DNA of 64,000 nucleotides from Patiria miniata (taxonomy: Eukaryota; Echinodermata; Asteroidea; Valvatida; Asterinidae). The position numbers and the translations under genes are program-made. Below the pieces are notes generated by a model. It worked only from the letters and a program-made list of their open reading frames with translations, did no database searches and was not told the origin of the DNA. The stretch is from NCBI RefSeq assembly GCF_015706575.1, contig NW_024037047.1, positions 4,592,632 through 4,656,631 on the forward strand, in the 5' to 3' direction. Of this stretch, positions 33,201 through 44,200 are shown in pieces (positions within the stretch are counted from its first letter, which is position 1; every line of letters begins with the position of its first letter).

Positions 33201-36184
33201 ACAGTGTTTTAAGCGCGACAAATGCAATCCGAATGAAAGTCAATGTGGATTGTTCGCGTGTAAAACACTAAATTGTTACGACCATATCCTTTTTATTGTC
33301 GGACTGTTTCTCGTGATATTCAATACACCTCTTACACACATCATGGAAAATCAGTCTTTCAAAATTCAATTTTAATACATCTTGTATTTCTTGAGTTGTC
33401 CATCGGAAAACGAGTTGTTCATTTTTGTTCAATAGTGCAGCATCGGCTGGTCTCGCACTTTAATATTCTTTCAGTAGAGGGCGTGCAACATAAATAGTGG
33501 TCTCGAAAATACTCTACCGCCAAACTCGTTTTCGGGGGCAACAACTCCAAAAATACAAGATGTATTCAATTGAATTTTCGTGTAGTGATTTGCCATTATG
33601 GTTAACATTACGAGATTTAATTTCATGAGAAACCGTCAACCAATGAAGCTATATTGACCGTAACAATACAGTGTTTTAAGCGCGACAAATGCAATCCGTA
33701 TGAAAGTCAATGTGGATTGTTCGCGTGTAAAACAATACATTGTTACGGCCATATCATTTTTATTGTCAGACTGTTTCTCGTGATATTCAATACACCTTTT
33801 ACACACATCATGGAAAATCAGTCTTTCAAAATTCAGTTTAACATATTATGTATTTCTTGAGTTGTTCATCGGAAAACGAGTTGTTCATTTTTGTTCAATA
33901 GTGCAGCATCGGCTGGTCTCGCACTTAAACATTCTTTCAGTAGAGGGCGCGCAACATAAATAGTGGTCTCCAAAATTATTTACCACCAAACTCGTTTGGG
34001 GGGCAACAACTCCAGAAATACAAGATGTATTAAACTAAATTTTCGTTGACTGATTTTCCATGATGTGTGTAAGAGGTGTATTGAATATCACGAAATACAG
34101 TCCGATCGTATGATCGTCACAATTTAGTGTTTTACATGCGAAAAATCCACATTGATTTTCATTCGGATTGCATTTGTCGCGCTTAAAACACTGTATTGTT
34201 ACCGTCAATAGCTTCATTGATTGACGGTTTCTTATGCAATTAAATTTCGTAATGTTAAACATAATGGTAAATCACTACTCGAAAATTCAATTTAATACAT
34301 CCTGTATTTTTAGAGTTATTGCCCCCCAAACGAGTTTGGTTGCAGATTATTTTCGAGACCACTATTTATGTTGCGCGCCCTCTACTGAAAGAATATTAAA
34401 GTGCGAGTCCAGCCGATGCTGCACTATGGAACAGAAATAAACAACTCGTTTTGCGATGAACAACTCAAGAAATACAAGATGTATTAAACTGAATTTTCGT
34501 TGACTGATTTTCCATTATGTGTGTAAGAGGTGTATTGAATATCACGAGAAACAGTCCGACAATAAAAATGATACGATCGTAACAATTTAGTGTTTTACAC
34601 GCGAAAAATCCACATTGACTTTCATTTGGATTGCACTTGTCGCGCTTAAAACACTGTATTGTTACGGTCAATATAGCTGCATTGGTTGACGGTTTCTTAT
34701 GAAATTAAATTTCGTAATGTTAAACATAATGACAAATCACTACTCGAAAATTCAATTTAATACATCTTGTATTTCTGGAGTTGTTGCCCCCGGAACGAGT
34801 TTGGTGGTAGATAATTTTCGAGACCACTATTTATGTTGCGCGCCCTCTACTGAAAGAGTATTAAAGTGCGAGACCAGCCGATGCTGCACTGTTGAACACA
34901 AATAAACAACTCGTTTTCCGATGAACAATTCAAGAAATGCATCATGTATTAAACTGAATTTTCAAAGACTGATTTTCCATGATGTGTGTAAGAGGTGTAT
35001 CCAATATCACGAGAAACAGTCCCACAATACAAATGATATGGTCGTAACAATTTAGTGTTTTACACGCGAAAAATCACTTTCATTCGGATTGCATTTGTCG
35101 CGCTTAAAACACTGTATTGTTACGGTCAATATAGCTTCATTGGTTGACGGTTTCTTATGAAATTAAATCTCGTAATGTTAAACATAATGACAAATCACTA
35201 CTCGAAAATTCAATTTAATACATCTTGTATTTCTGGAGTTGTTGCCCCCGGAACGAGTTTGGTGGTAGATAATTTTCGAGACCACTATTTATGTTGCGCG
35301 CCCTCTACTGAAAGAGTATTAAAGTGCGAGACCAGCCGATGCTGCACTATTGAACACAAATAAACAACTCGTTTTCCGATGAACAACTCAAGAAATACAT
35401 GATGTATTCAACTTAATTTTCAAAGACTGATTTTCCATGATGTGTGTAAGAGGTGTATTGAATATCACGAGAAACAGTTTCACAATAAAAATGATATGGT
35501 CGTAACAATTTAGTGTTTAACACGCGAAAAATCCACATTGACTTTCATTCGGATTGCATTTGTCGCGCTTAAAACACTGTATTGTTACGGTCAATATAGC
35601 TTCATTGGTTGACGGAAATCACTACACGAAAATTCAATTTAAAAAATCTTGTATTGCTGGAGTTGTTGCCCCCGGAACGAGTTTGGTGGTAGATAATTTT
35701 CGAGACCACTATTTATGTTTCGCGGCCTCTACTGAAAGAATATTAAAGTGCGAGACCAGCCGATGCTGCACTATTGAACACAAATAAACAACTCGTTTTC
35801 CGATGAACAACTCAAGAAATACATGATGTATTAAACTGAATTTTCAAAGACTGATTTTCCATGATGTGTGTAAGAGGTGTTTTGAACATCACGAGAAACA
35901 GTCCGACAATAAAAATGATATGGTCGTAACAATATAGTGTTTTACACGCGAAAAATCCACTTTTACTTTCATTCGGATTGCATTTGTCGCGCTTAAAACA
36001 CTGTATTGTTACGGTCAATATAGCTTCATTGGTTGACGGTTTCTTATGAAATTAAATTTCGTAATGTTAAACATAATGACAAATCACTGCTTTCGTCAAC
36101 GAAAATTCAGTTTAATAGTTACATCTTGTATTTCTTGATTTGTTCATCGGAAAACGAGTTGTTTATTTTTGTTCAATAGTGCAG
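30254..36184 (+). repeat. Satellite array of about 13 units, ~465 bp period, with internal inversion
   Basis: Each unit has two parts. The first is a core of about 310 bp bounded by inverted modules: left CAACTCCAGAAATACAAGATG.., right ..CATCTTGTATTTCTTGAGTTG. The second is a spacer of about 155 bp (ATCGGAAAACGAGTTG, GCAGCATCGGCTGGTCTCGC, CAGTAGAGGGCG, then a G-run). Eight cores point forward (their CGTAACAATAC blocks lie near 30380, 30844, 31311, 31780, 32248, 32722, 33190 and 33657). Five point backward (34024-36120), and the array ends in a forward spacer. Units are about 90-97% alike by eye. The 68-codon open frame seen in most cores has no ATG and is not judged a gene. Confidence 0.92.
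34010..36140 (-). repeat. Inverted segment of the satellite, edges in the core's inverted modules
   Basis: Up to about 34010 cores and spacers read forward. From there five cores and four spacers read in reverse, and after about 36121 the spacer ATCGGAAAACGAGTTGTTTA..AATAGTGCAG is forward again. Both switches fall in the module CAACTCCAGAAATACAAGATGTATT and its inverted partner. The segment is flanked by inverted copies of the same sequence, as expected for inversion by homologous recombination. Confidence 0.85.
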
Positions 36185-36198
36185 TACATGTATTGGCA

Positions 36199-36290
36199 GT
36201 GGTCGAGTCCGAGTCATTTTTCAATGTCACGAAAAATGTGACTCGAGTCCGACTCGAGGCCGAGTCCTGGACTTGAGTCGTACAACACTG
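36199..36290. repeat. GACTCGAGTCC-rich inverted repeat
   Basis: GTCGAGTCCGAGTCA and TGACTCGAGTCCGACTCGAGGCC, then GGACTTGAGTCGTACAACACTG. Self-complementary, and related in wording to the elements at 43121-43350 and 46340-46420 (..GAGTCCTGGATTGGAGTGATACAACTT). Probably a MITE family. Confidence 0.55.
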
Positions 36291-36299
36291 GTACATACA

Positions 36300-36744
36300 T
36301 GTATATACATACAGTGCATATAGTCACGTGGTATTTATCACAAATCGATTATATCAAGGTATAAATCTAAAGTTGTTCCATAATGTGCAATCGGCCATCG
36401 GGGAGGGGGGGGGGGAGGCGTCGCATTTTTGATCTTTTGCTGGGCTTGGCATCAAGTTGATACTTGTTTTTTTTTTCATGCAAGACGGCCATTTTGCTTG
36501 TGCACTCGCACTTGTCTTAATTTCGACTCGGGTGCCGTACGTCTCTTAGGTGTAAACAATTGTCCCATATCACATTAGATTTTTTACGCAAACTGTAAAA
36601 AAACCTCCCGGTTTGGGGAGTTCATTTTCGTGCAAGCAAGTACATGTATAAACATGCATGGACCAATGTCATTCCGCGATAGTCCATACATTGCGGTTTA
36701 ACAATTCATTCAAATTTTAGTCACATGACATTTAAGTACACAAT
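36300..36744. other. No gene seen
   Basis: Spacer between the satellite and the motif cluster, with a G-run near 36400-36415. Nothing supported. Confidence 0.4.
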
Positions 36745-37430
36745 ATAAGTTGTGGATGTAACCGGAAGCCACGTCCTGTTACATCCAAACCTTGTTTTGT
36801 TCATAATTAACACTTCAAAATGCTTCAAATTCACACCACACTTGATTTCATAATCAAATAGCTTCATTAATAATATTCATACTTATATACTTTTAAAGAC
36901 TGCTAAAATTGTTTTTTTCCAACAACAACAACAAAATGGTTGTGGATGTAACATGTCGGACACCACAACATCACAATGCAGTATTCTTCACATTGATATA
37001 AATGGAACTAAATGTTGTTTGTGTTTGGGAAATGTTGTCCCCAAATCTCTATTTCAAAGTTGCAGATTGCAGGTCATGATTTTCATACTTATTTTAGTCG
37101 TGACCATGTCAATTGGTTGTGGATGTAACACGGACACCATGTGCCAACAGGCATAATATTTTCTTCATATTTGGCCAAAACTGCCGGGTGACCGGCGCCT
37201 TTGAGTGGTTCTCCAGATACTGTGCGCCTTATAAATTATCCGTTATTATTATTATTAAAACATTTATTTGCATAGACTACGATCACATTATTTTACAAAT
37301 ACCAGCTCAATCATGAAATATTGTGGTCAATCCGACCTAAATTGCTGCAAACAGAAAACTTTGCACAAGCCAGTTGTGGATGTAACATAATATGAAACAA
37401 GAGACGTCATTATGTTACATCCACAACCCA
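36745..37430 (+). repeat. Cluster of GTTGTGGATGTAAC motifs
   Basis: GTTGTGGATGTAAC occurs in direct orientation at about 36750, 36938, 37116 and 37370. Inverted it occurs at about 37411 (GTTACATCCACAAC) and, partly, at about 36777 (GTTACATCCAAAC). The second and third are followed by CGGACACCA within 10 bp and lie 178 bp apart, which suggests remnants of a tandem repeat. Located 0.8-1.5 kb before the PHF21A start codon. Confidence 0.7.
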
Positions 37431-38243
37431 CCTTTTATGCATGCCATTTTGGCAATTCATTTTAACATCTGATATTTAATTTTTTCAATACAAAGTGTAC
37501 ATCTTCTCGCTATAATTTGTGTTAAACCTCACCTCCTGTCCACTCGTTTTCTTTTCAAAATGAGTTAATTTTGAACTGTAGGTTTCTTTGTCACACTTTT
37601 TCCTCATTTTTATGCCGCGGACACCATAACATTACAAAATTTGTGTATGCAAGTTATTTTTGAATATCATCGAGTGTGATGGTTTCATTTAAAAGCTTAT
37701 CTTATAGCCTTATTGTCAAATGACATTTGTTTAGAAATAACCATTCCTTAACAAAGAAAAAACTGTTTTATAATCAGACCTCAGAAAATTATGGCCTGTT
37801 CCTCAACTTCATGGAATTATAATGAAGAACTTGAGATTGCACATCCGGGAACTCTTCGTGAAGTAACATGTAGTATATAATGCCTTCTCACGGACAAAGG
37901 ATCACTAAAGCGGATTAATGTAGTTCCCATATTGGGACTGGTTTATCCAGATCAAATTTTTAGAGTGGAATTTCTTGAGATTATTTAATTTTTTGAAAAT
38001 AGAGGGTTATATTTTGAATGGTTTGGAGCAGTTTGTCAAATGTTGGGGTCATTTTTTGTGTGATATTACTCCGCGCCATATGCAATGCGCGTGTATGTAC
38101 ATGTACCGTGTTTACGTACGGTAACCCAATTATAGTCCTGTACAAAGTATACGGCGGTTCGATCGCATGAATAAAAATCTGGGGCTTGGGACCGAGAAAA
38201 GGCCGCGGGTTAGCCCTGTTTCCGGGCCCAAACTTTGACCAAA
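37431..38243 (+). promoter_or_regulatory. PHF21A upstream region and probable 5' UTR
   Basis: The last ~150 bp before the ATG are GC-richer (CGGCGGTTCGATCGC, AAAAGGCCGCGGG, TTTCCGGGCCC), as for a TATA-less promoter and 5' UTR. No start site can be placed. The remainder is AT-rich, without features. Confidence 0.4.
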
Positions 38244-41200
38244 ATGTCGAACGCCGAACTGGAGAAACTGCAGATGCAGCTCAGAAAGGAGATACAGAGC
38301 CATCAGGTGAGTTGTGGCGGGCTGAGGTTGCTGTCTTTGGGGAGTTGTTGCTTGTCTTTTGGAGTGGAAAAACAACAGGCGAGTTTAGTGGAGATATGCA
38401 CCCCTTGTGACAGTGTTAAATGCCCATACGCGTAGTGCGTGTACGATTCACTACACACGAACACAGTGCTGCATCATCACCACCAAAAGTGTGTCTCTCG
38501 GAAGTTTTTATCGTCCCAGTTTTCCCTCATTCTTTTCCCTCGGCCAGCTGTCTAATTTCACCCGGAAGTAAGTGATTGATGTACCACTGGTCCACAAATA
38601 GGGATCGACTGCATTCAGTTGTGATTGGGAAATGGGTGTAAAAAGGTTGACCTTACGACGAGACCGGTTTGTGTGGGTTTTTTTCTTGTGAGAAAGATGA
38701 GGGTCTAGTCTCGGAACGTAGGCCTACGTATGTTGTAAGTGTTTCCATTGTCTGTCTTTCTTGTGCGTGCGGAATGAACTTTGTTGTTGTTTCACCGCGA
38801 AGCTATTTTGCTTTCTCCCTACAGATTTTGGTGGCAAAAATGAAGAACGACCCTCAGGTAAGCCACGCAATTTCTTACAGTAGTGTGTTGCTTTTGTTTA
38901 GCATCGAATTATAAAGTTAATTCTACAGGGAAAACTCCAATCACGAATGTGTGTGTGTTTGTGTGGTGGTGGCCATTTTAAACTAATTTGCATAAACAAT
39001 CAGTCATTTAATTTCATGTTATCTTTTGAATTTTGTATAGATGCAAAATTGGCATTTTTACTTAGGCTATTCTAGGCCTACCATGTTTTCTTCAAATGAA
39101 TATTTGAAGTTTCACATCGGGACTTAAAACATGTTGTTATTTTATTTTTATTTTTTTAGAATACAGAACTAAAGAAGCAGTTGCATGACCAACAAGCTAA
39201 AATAACAACGTTGAGTGAAAAACAGGTACATTCGTGTTATTTGTGTCGACGTACTTTGTGTTTGTGTGTTTTTATATGACATGTTTAATATGATAGATAG
39301 TGTATTTATTGATTCGGCTTTTTGTTTTTAGTAAATGATCTTACAGCACCCTCTTTGACATGTACGCGAGTGGGCCTGCATTATAAGGTATTAAATTACC
39401 ACCATCGTTTGAGCAGCTCCTGCAGCAGAAAGGATGGCGCGTCTTAGTGAGAGATCCCGGGTTCGATACCCTTGTCACGCTCGTTCCACATTTTCGGTGT
39501 TTTGTTTTTATCACAAACAATAAGAATATATTCCTCTTTTATTATTTTAAATTGACTCCTACATTTAGTTGCAGAGTATTTCACTTTCTTTTTGCTGATT
39601 CTTGGCTTTGCCTTTGGAGGATTCTTTTTAAAGGGTCTGTAAATGGTCTGATTCCCATCTTGTGGGTACGAAGTCACAACGACAATGTTGGCGTGGAACC
39701 AGACTAAAATTTGTCGTATAATTTTAAGTCCCCAAAAAACAGTAACTGCGCATGCCCAGTGCCGTTCCGGCTTAATATCATTTACTAAAAGAAAGCCGGA
39801 TCCTTTTAAATATCAACTGCCTATAACAAAACGTGCAATTAAGTATGTTTTGTTATCTTCCTATTGCTGTGTCTGAATAAAATATTACTTATACATAGTG
39901 AACATTAAACTAACTTTCGATGTAGTTTTAGAGTGAAATTGAAACATATTGAAGGAAATCACTGCATTGAAATTAATGCCAGAGGGGTTACTCATCAAGA
40001 AAAAAATTTGACTGGCAAATTCCTCAAGTTTGTTGTTTTTTCAATCTATAAAATGATAAAAATCATTATCTGGCATAAAATTGTGCAAAGGCATATTTTT
40101 CCTAGTGAACGTATGTCTTTTCATTTTCCCCGAAATTTGATACGTAAGTTACGCATGACGGGACTAGCTGGCACTTGTTTTTAAAGTGAAATTTCACGTT
40201 TGCCTGCTTTCCATTACTTTAATGGGTTTGGGTATACTGTGGCCTTTTACCAATATGGCTACTGAAAAAGAAAAAAGGCAATTTGAAGCACCGTACAAAA
40301 GGTCAACAAACGTTGTGATGAAGATGGGCCTATCTCACTTTTGTATTAGTCTTTTTTTAATAAAGTGTTGTGATTCCTAATGTGATTTTTAAACCCAATA
40401 AGGAACTGCCCACAGCCCCCATGAATGTGAAGATTTTATTTTTGTGAAAACTTGTATTTTTGGTAGATTTTTTGTATTCTTTTTTTTTTATATAAAATAA
40501 ATGACATTTGTGCATCTGTTTTGTTTGAAGCAACAAAAGTTGCGGGTGCTTAAAAATACATAATAACAACTAGCCTGATGAAGTTTTAGCTCTGTGAAAT
40601 TTTGTCAGTTACTTTTTGGATAGCTGCAAATGAGCTACTCTACATGTACCTTAAACTTGTAAATAATCATACAAAATTGAATGAATACTTTCTCAGCGCC
40701 GTTAGATCACCAACTCATTTAAGAATACAGTAGAATTTCAAACTTCTTTTTATTTATTAAAGTGAATAAAATAAATAAATAAGGCTTTGGATGTGGGTGT
40801 GTGCATACAATTCCACCAAGTCTAGCATTGTTAATGTCTATTTTCAAATTTTTTTTTCTCCAAAATACCAAGAATTTGATAAATTTATGTGAACATTTAC
40901 AATACACCTTCTCTATTGCACCACTACATGCACTTCAGTAAATGTTTTCAGTTAATGTGTACAATTTTGATTCCTGCATAATTTATGACTAAGAGTACAG
41001 ATGAGTGGTCCGCAGTTTTCAATGAATGTACACACTATGTACACATAGCTTATAATAACCTGTTGGCCGATACACATTTTACATGTAGTCTGTGTGCTTG
41101 AATACTAGAAGTGGGACTGTACACCCATACAAAAGGCCTGCATTGAATATTGTACACTTCAAATTGTACATAGAACTTTGCTGTGGACATATTAATTTAT

Positions 41201-44200
41201 GAATACCAAGCCAACTACATGTACATGTATGTATACAGCACATATGTAGTGCACGTCAATACAGTGTATGCACTACACAGTATGCTGCTTGCCTTCCTCT
41301 GTGCATGTACGTTTGTACTCACACAATACAAGTTGTAGACTGTACTGTGCATTACCATCTGTATTGCATACAATTCTCTCACAAGGTCAAGGCTTGTGTT
41401 ATTAACCAAAAACAGTCTCCTTTAAACCATGAAATTTTAATATCTCTGTGGAGGTCATGCTGAGAGACCCTGCTGGAATTGGTTGAATTATCTGTTGAAA
41501 TGGGATACCCGTAAGTTTGTTTGTGTTTTTGAGTTGCTGCGCATAATTTATTCAGAAATGTATATCTGTTGAGTTGCTGGACGTGGTTGTGCAAACATAC
41601 GTACATGTACGTATGCACCGGTATGCATGTATACCCAAATCTAAAGTTTTTATTATGGGTCCAATTTTTATGGATTTAATTGCCCAGCTGATGGAAGGGG
41701 TATTTACTGGAGTATTCAATAAAATATTCTTCAAATTTATTTAATAAGGAATTTTGAAACAAGGTACCGGTACATGTAGATGCATTTCATGTTGTCATGA
41801 AATGTAAAAACTTGTAAAAGACTCATCCGAGTCCACTGTTAATGTTATGCATGTATACCCAAATCTAAAGTTTTTATTATGGGTCCAATTTTTATGGATT
41901 TAATTGCCCAGCTGATGGAAGGGGTATTTACTGGAGTATTCAATAAAATATTCTTCAAATTTATTTAATAAGGAATTTTGAAACAAGGTACCGGTACATG
42001 TAGATGCATTTCATGTTGTCATGAAATGTAAAAACTTGTAAAAGACTCATCCGAGTCCACTGTTAATGTTTAAAGATTGATACGCTTACGGATTTATGGT
42101 AATTGATATGCAAATGTTGTGTCGTGCTTTAAAAATGCTAATCCGATCATGACTTTGCATGAGGTCAAATCCCACGATAGCCACATTAACATAAATTAAA
42201 AACAGTTCCAGTGAGTGCATAGTAATTACATTTGTAATTTTTTTTTTTTTTTTTTTTTTGGTTACGTTGCACCCTCAGAAAAAAGTTGTGGAGCAGCTAC
42301 GATCTGATCTTGGTATACAAAAAGAAGTGCCAGCAAAAAATGAGCAGGTCGGTGATGCCAAAAAAACATTGACTTCCTTTTAAAAGCATACTTTAATTGT
42401 AATAATCTGTTTGACTACTATGTGCTTTGGTCATGTTGGTTGACTACACTTTTGATGCTGTTTGGCTGGGGCAAAAAAAAATCCATCATATCACATCCAG
42501 ACGTAATTTTGTGATCGCACATTTGGAGTGGCAATCAATTATGTCTGTGCACCAAATGCATGCACGAGTAGCACTTTTGTGACGTAACTACAGTGGAACG
42601 CTGATATAATGAACTTCGCTGGATCCACAGAAATTGTTTGTAATAGCGATCATTCGTTAAAGCGATTTTAAGCTGCCAGTGCTCCAGTACTCACTTTCAA
42701 TAAATAGTGCCCTTCAGAACTTCACCCTGCACGCCCTGGTAGTTACTGAAAGATGACTTTGAACACGTACCGACTATTGACTAATGTAATTACACAGTTA
42801 TTTTTTTAGTTTACTACCTACAGCAATGTGAGGCCTTCCCCTTCTACTCCTTGGGGAAAAAATAGCCACTTGACTCTCGTCTGTTGACATTTTTCAGAAC
42901 AATGCTTGGTACGTTTTGTACACAACAATCGGGAGCCAAGGACGATGTTCGGTATAGCCGAATGTTTGGTATAGCGGTGTTCGGTATAGCGACGTTCCAC
43001 TGTATAGACGTGACTCTAGGACCATTCTATTGGTGTGCTACTTACAATTTCTGTGAGATGGACCAGATGTTTTGTTACATGTAGTAAAAAAAAAAACGGG
43101 TAGTAGAAAATCAAGTGTTTGGGACAGTGTTGTAGTCGAGTCCATCACAAGTCCATCACAGGTCCATCACAAGTCCACCACAAGTCTATTTCAAGTCCAT
43201 CACAAGTCCATCACAAGTCCTCCAGTCTCAAGTCAAGTCACTAGGTATTCAAATAACTGTAACAAGAGCATTCTTTCATCATTGTTCACCCCTTACTTGT
43301 GACTGGACTTATGAAAGGACTTGTGATGGACTCGACTACAATACTGGTTTGGGATTGTCGGGGAACTGGAACCTTGCTATGAAATGAATCCAGCTTGTTG
43401 ATTATGTCAAGTCTCATTTTGCCATTTGCAGGTGACATCCACCCCTCTCACCACATCCCAGAATCTCAACATCCCAAACCGCGTCGTGCCCCCAACCGCG
43501 GTCACTAAGACGCCCCCAGGGGCACAGCGTGGGTCCTCCCAGCACCACCAGCACCAGTCCCCAACCACACCAACCCGGATGTCCATCTTGACCAACAAGC
43601 CCACCATGGTGACCATCAAGGTGCCTAATGTAGCGAGCCGTTTGGCGCAGAGCAAGCACGCACCTACGGGTCAATCACTACCAAAGGTGAGCATCCCACA
43701 AACAACATGGCCTGATGCATGCTAATTCGGGCGATTCACAATGCACTGCGCCACCAAGAGTTTGCCATGAAGAGTCTGGTTTTTTTTAAGTTGAATGAGT
43801 GTCAGTAGACAACTTGAGCTAATTATTTATAGGCTGGGGCATAGCGTTCTGCCACCTTAAAAAAAACACCATATTGATAAACAGAAAAGAAAAGGGCAAA
43901 CATTATACTCGAATCAAACGCTGACGAAACTAATGACCCGAAAAACTAACAATCCCAAATGTCCCCTGCTTCGAATTTGTCAACCATCTCCCACAATGCA
44001 CTGGGAAAAATTAACTCCCCGTGGCTAACTCTTGGTGCCGCGGTGCATTGCAAAACGCCCAAATTATCAAAATATATCTGGCAAAAGCGAAGTATAGTGG
44101 AATCCGGCGACCGGAATTAGAAGCTTGTGCGGTGGTGTCATGCTCACGCATATGCTGCATGCGTTCTTAAAGATGAGGTGCACACGCATTTTGGTTTTCC

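Noticed and set aside
30377-36018. 68-codon open frame repeated in most satellite cores (..VTIQCFKRDKCNPNESQCGLF..)
   Set aside because: It has no ATG (it would start at TTG), most differences among copies change the amino acid, one copy near 32809 has lost a base and others are shortened. The frame survives because the copies are recent, not because of visible selection.
30254-36184. CRISPR-like or gene-cluster reading of the regular array
   Set aside because: The unit is ~465 bp with spacers that are themselves repeated; it is a satellite in an animal genome.
39425-39490. tRNA-like B box (GGGTTCGATACCC) in PHF21A intron 3
   Set aside because: No matching A box or acceptor stem; at most an old SINE scrap.
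43432-43686. Minus-strand frames opposite PHF21A exon 5
   Set aside because: The + frame has perfect phase, splice sites and family position; the opposite frames follow from its Pro/Thr-rich codons.
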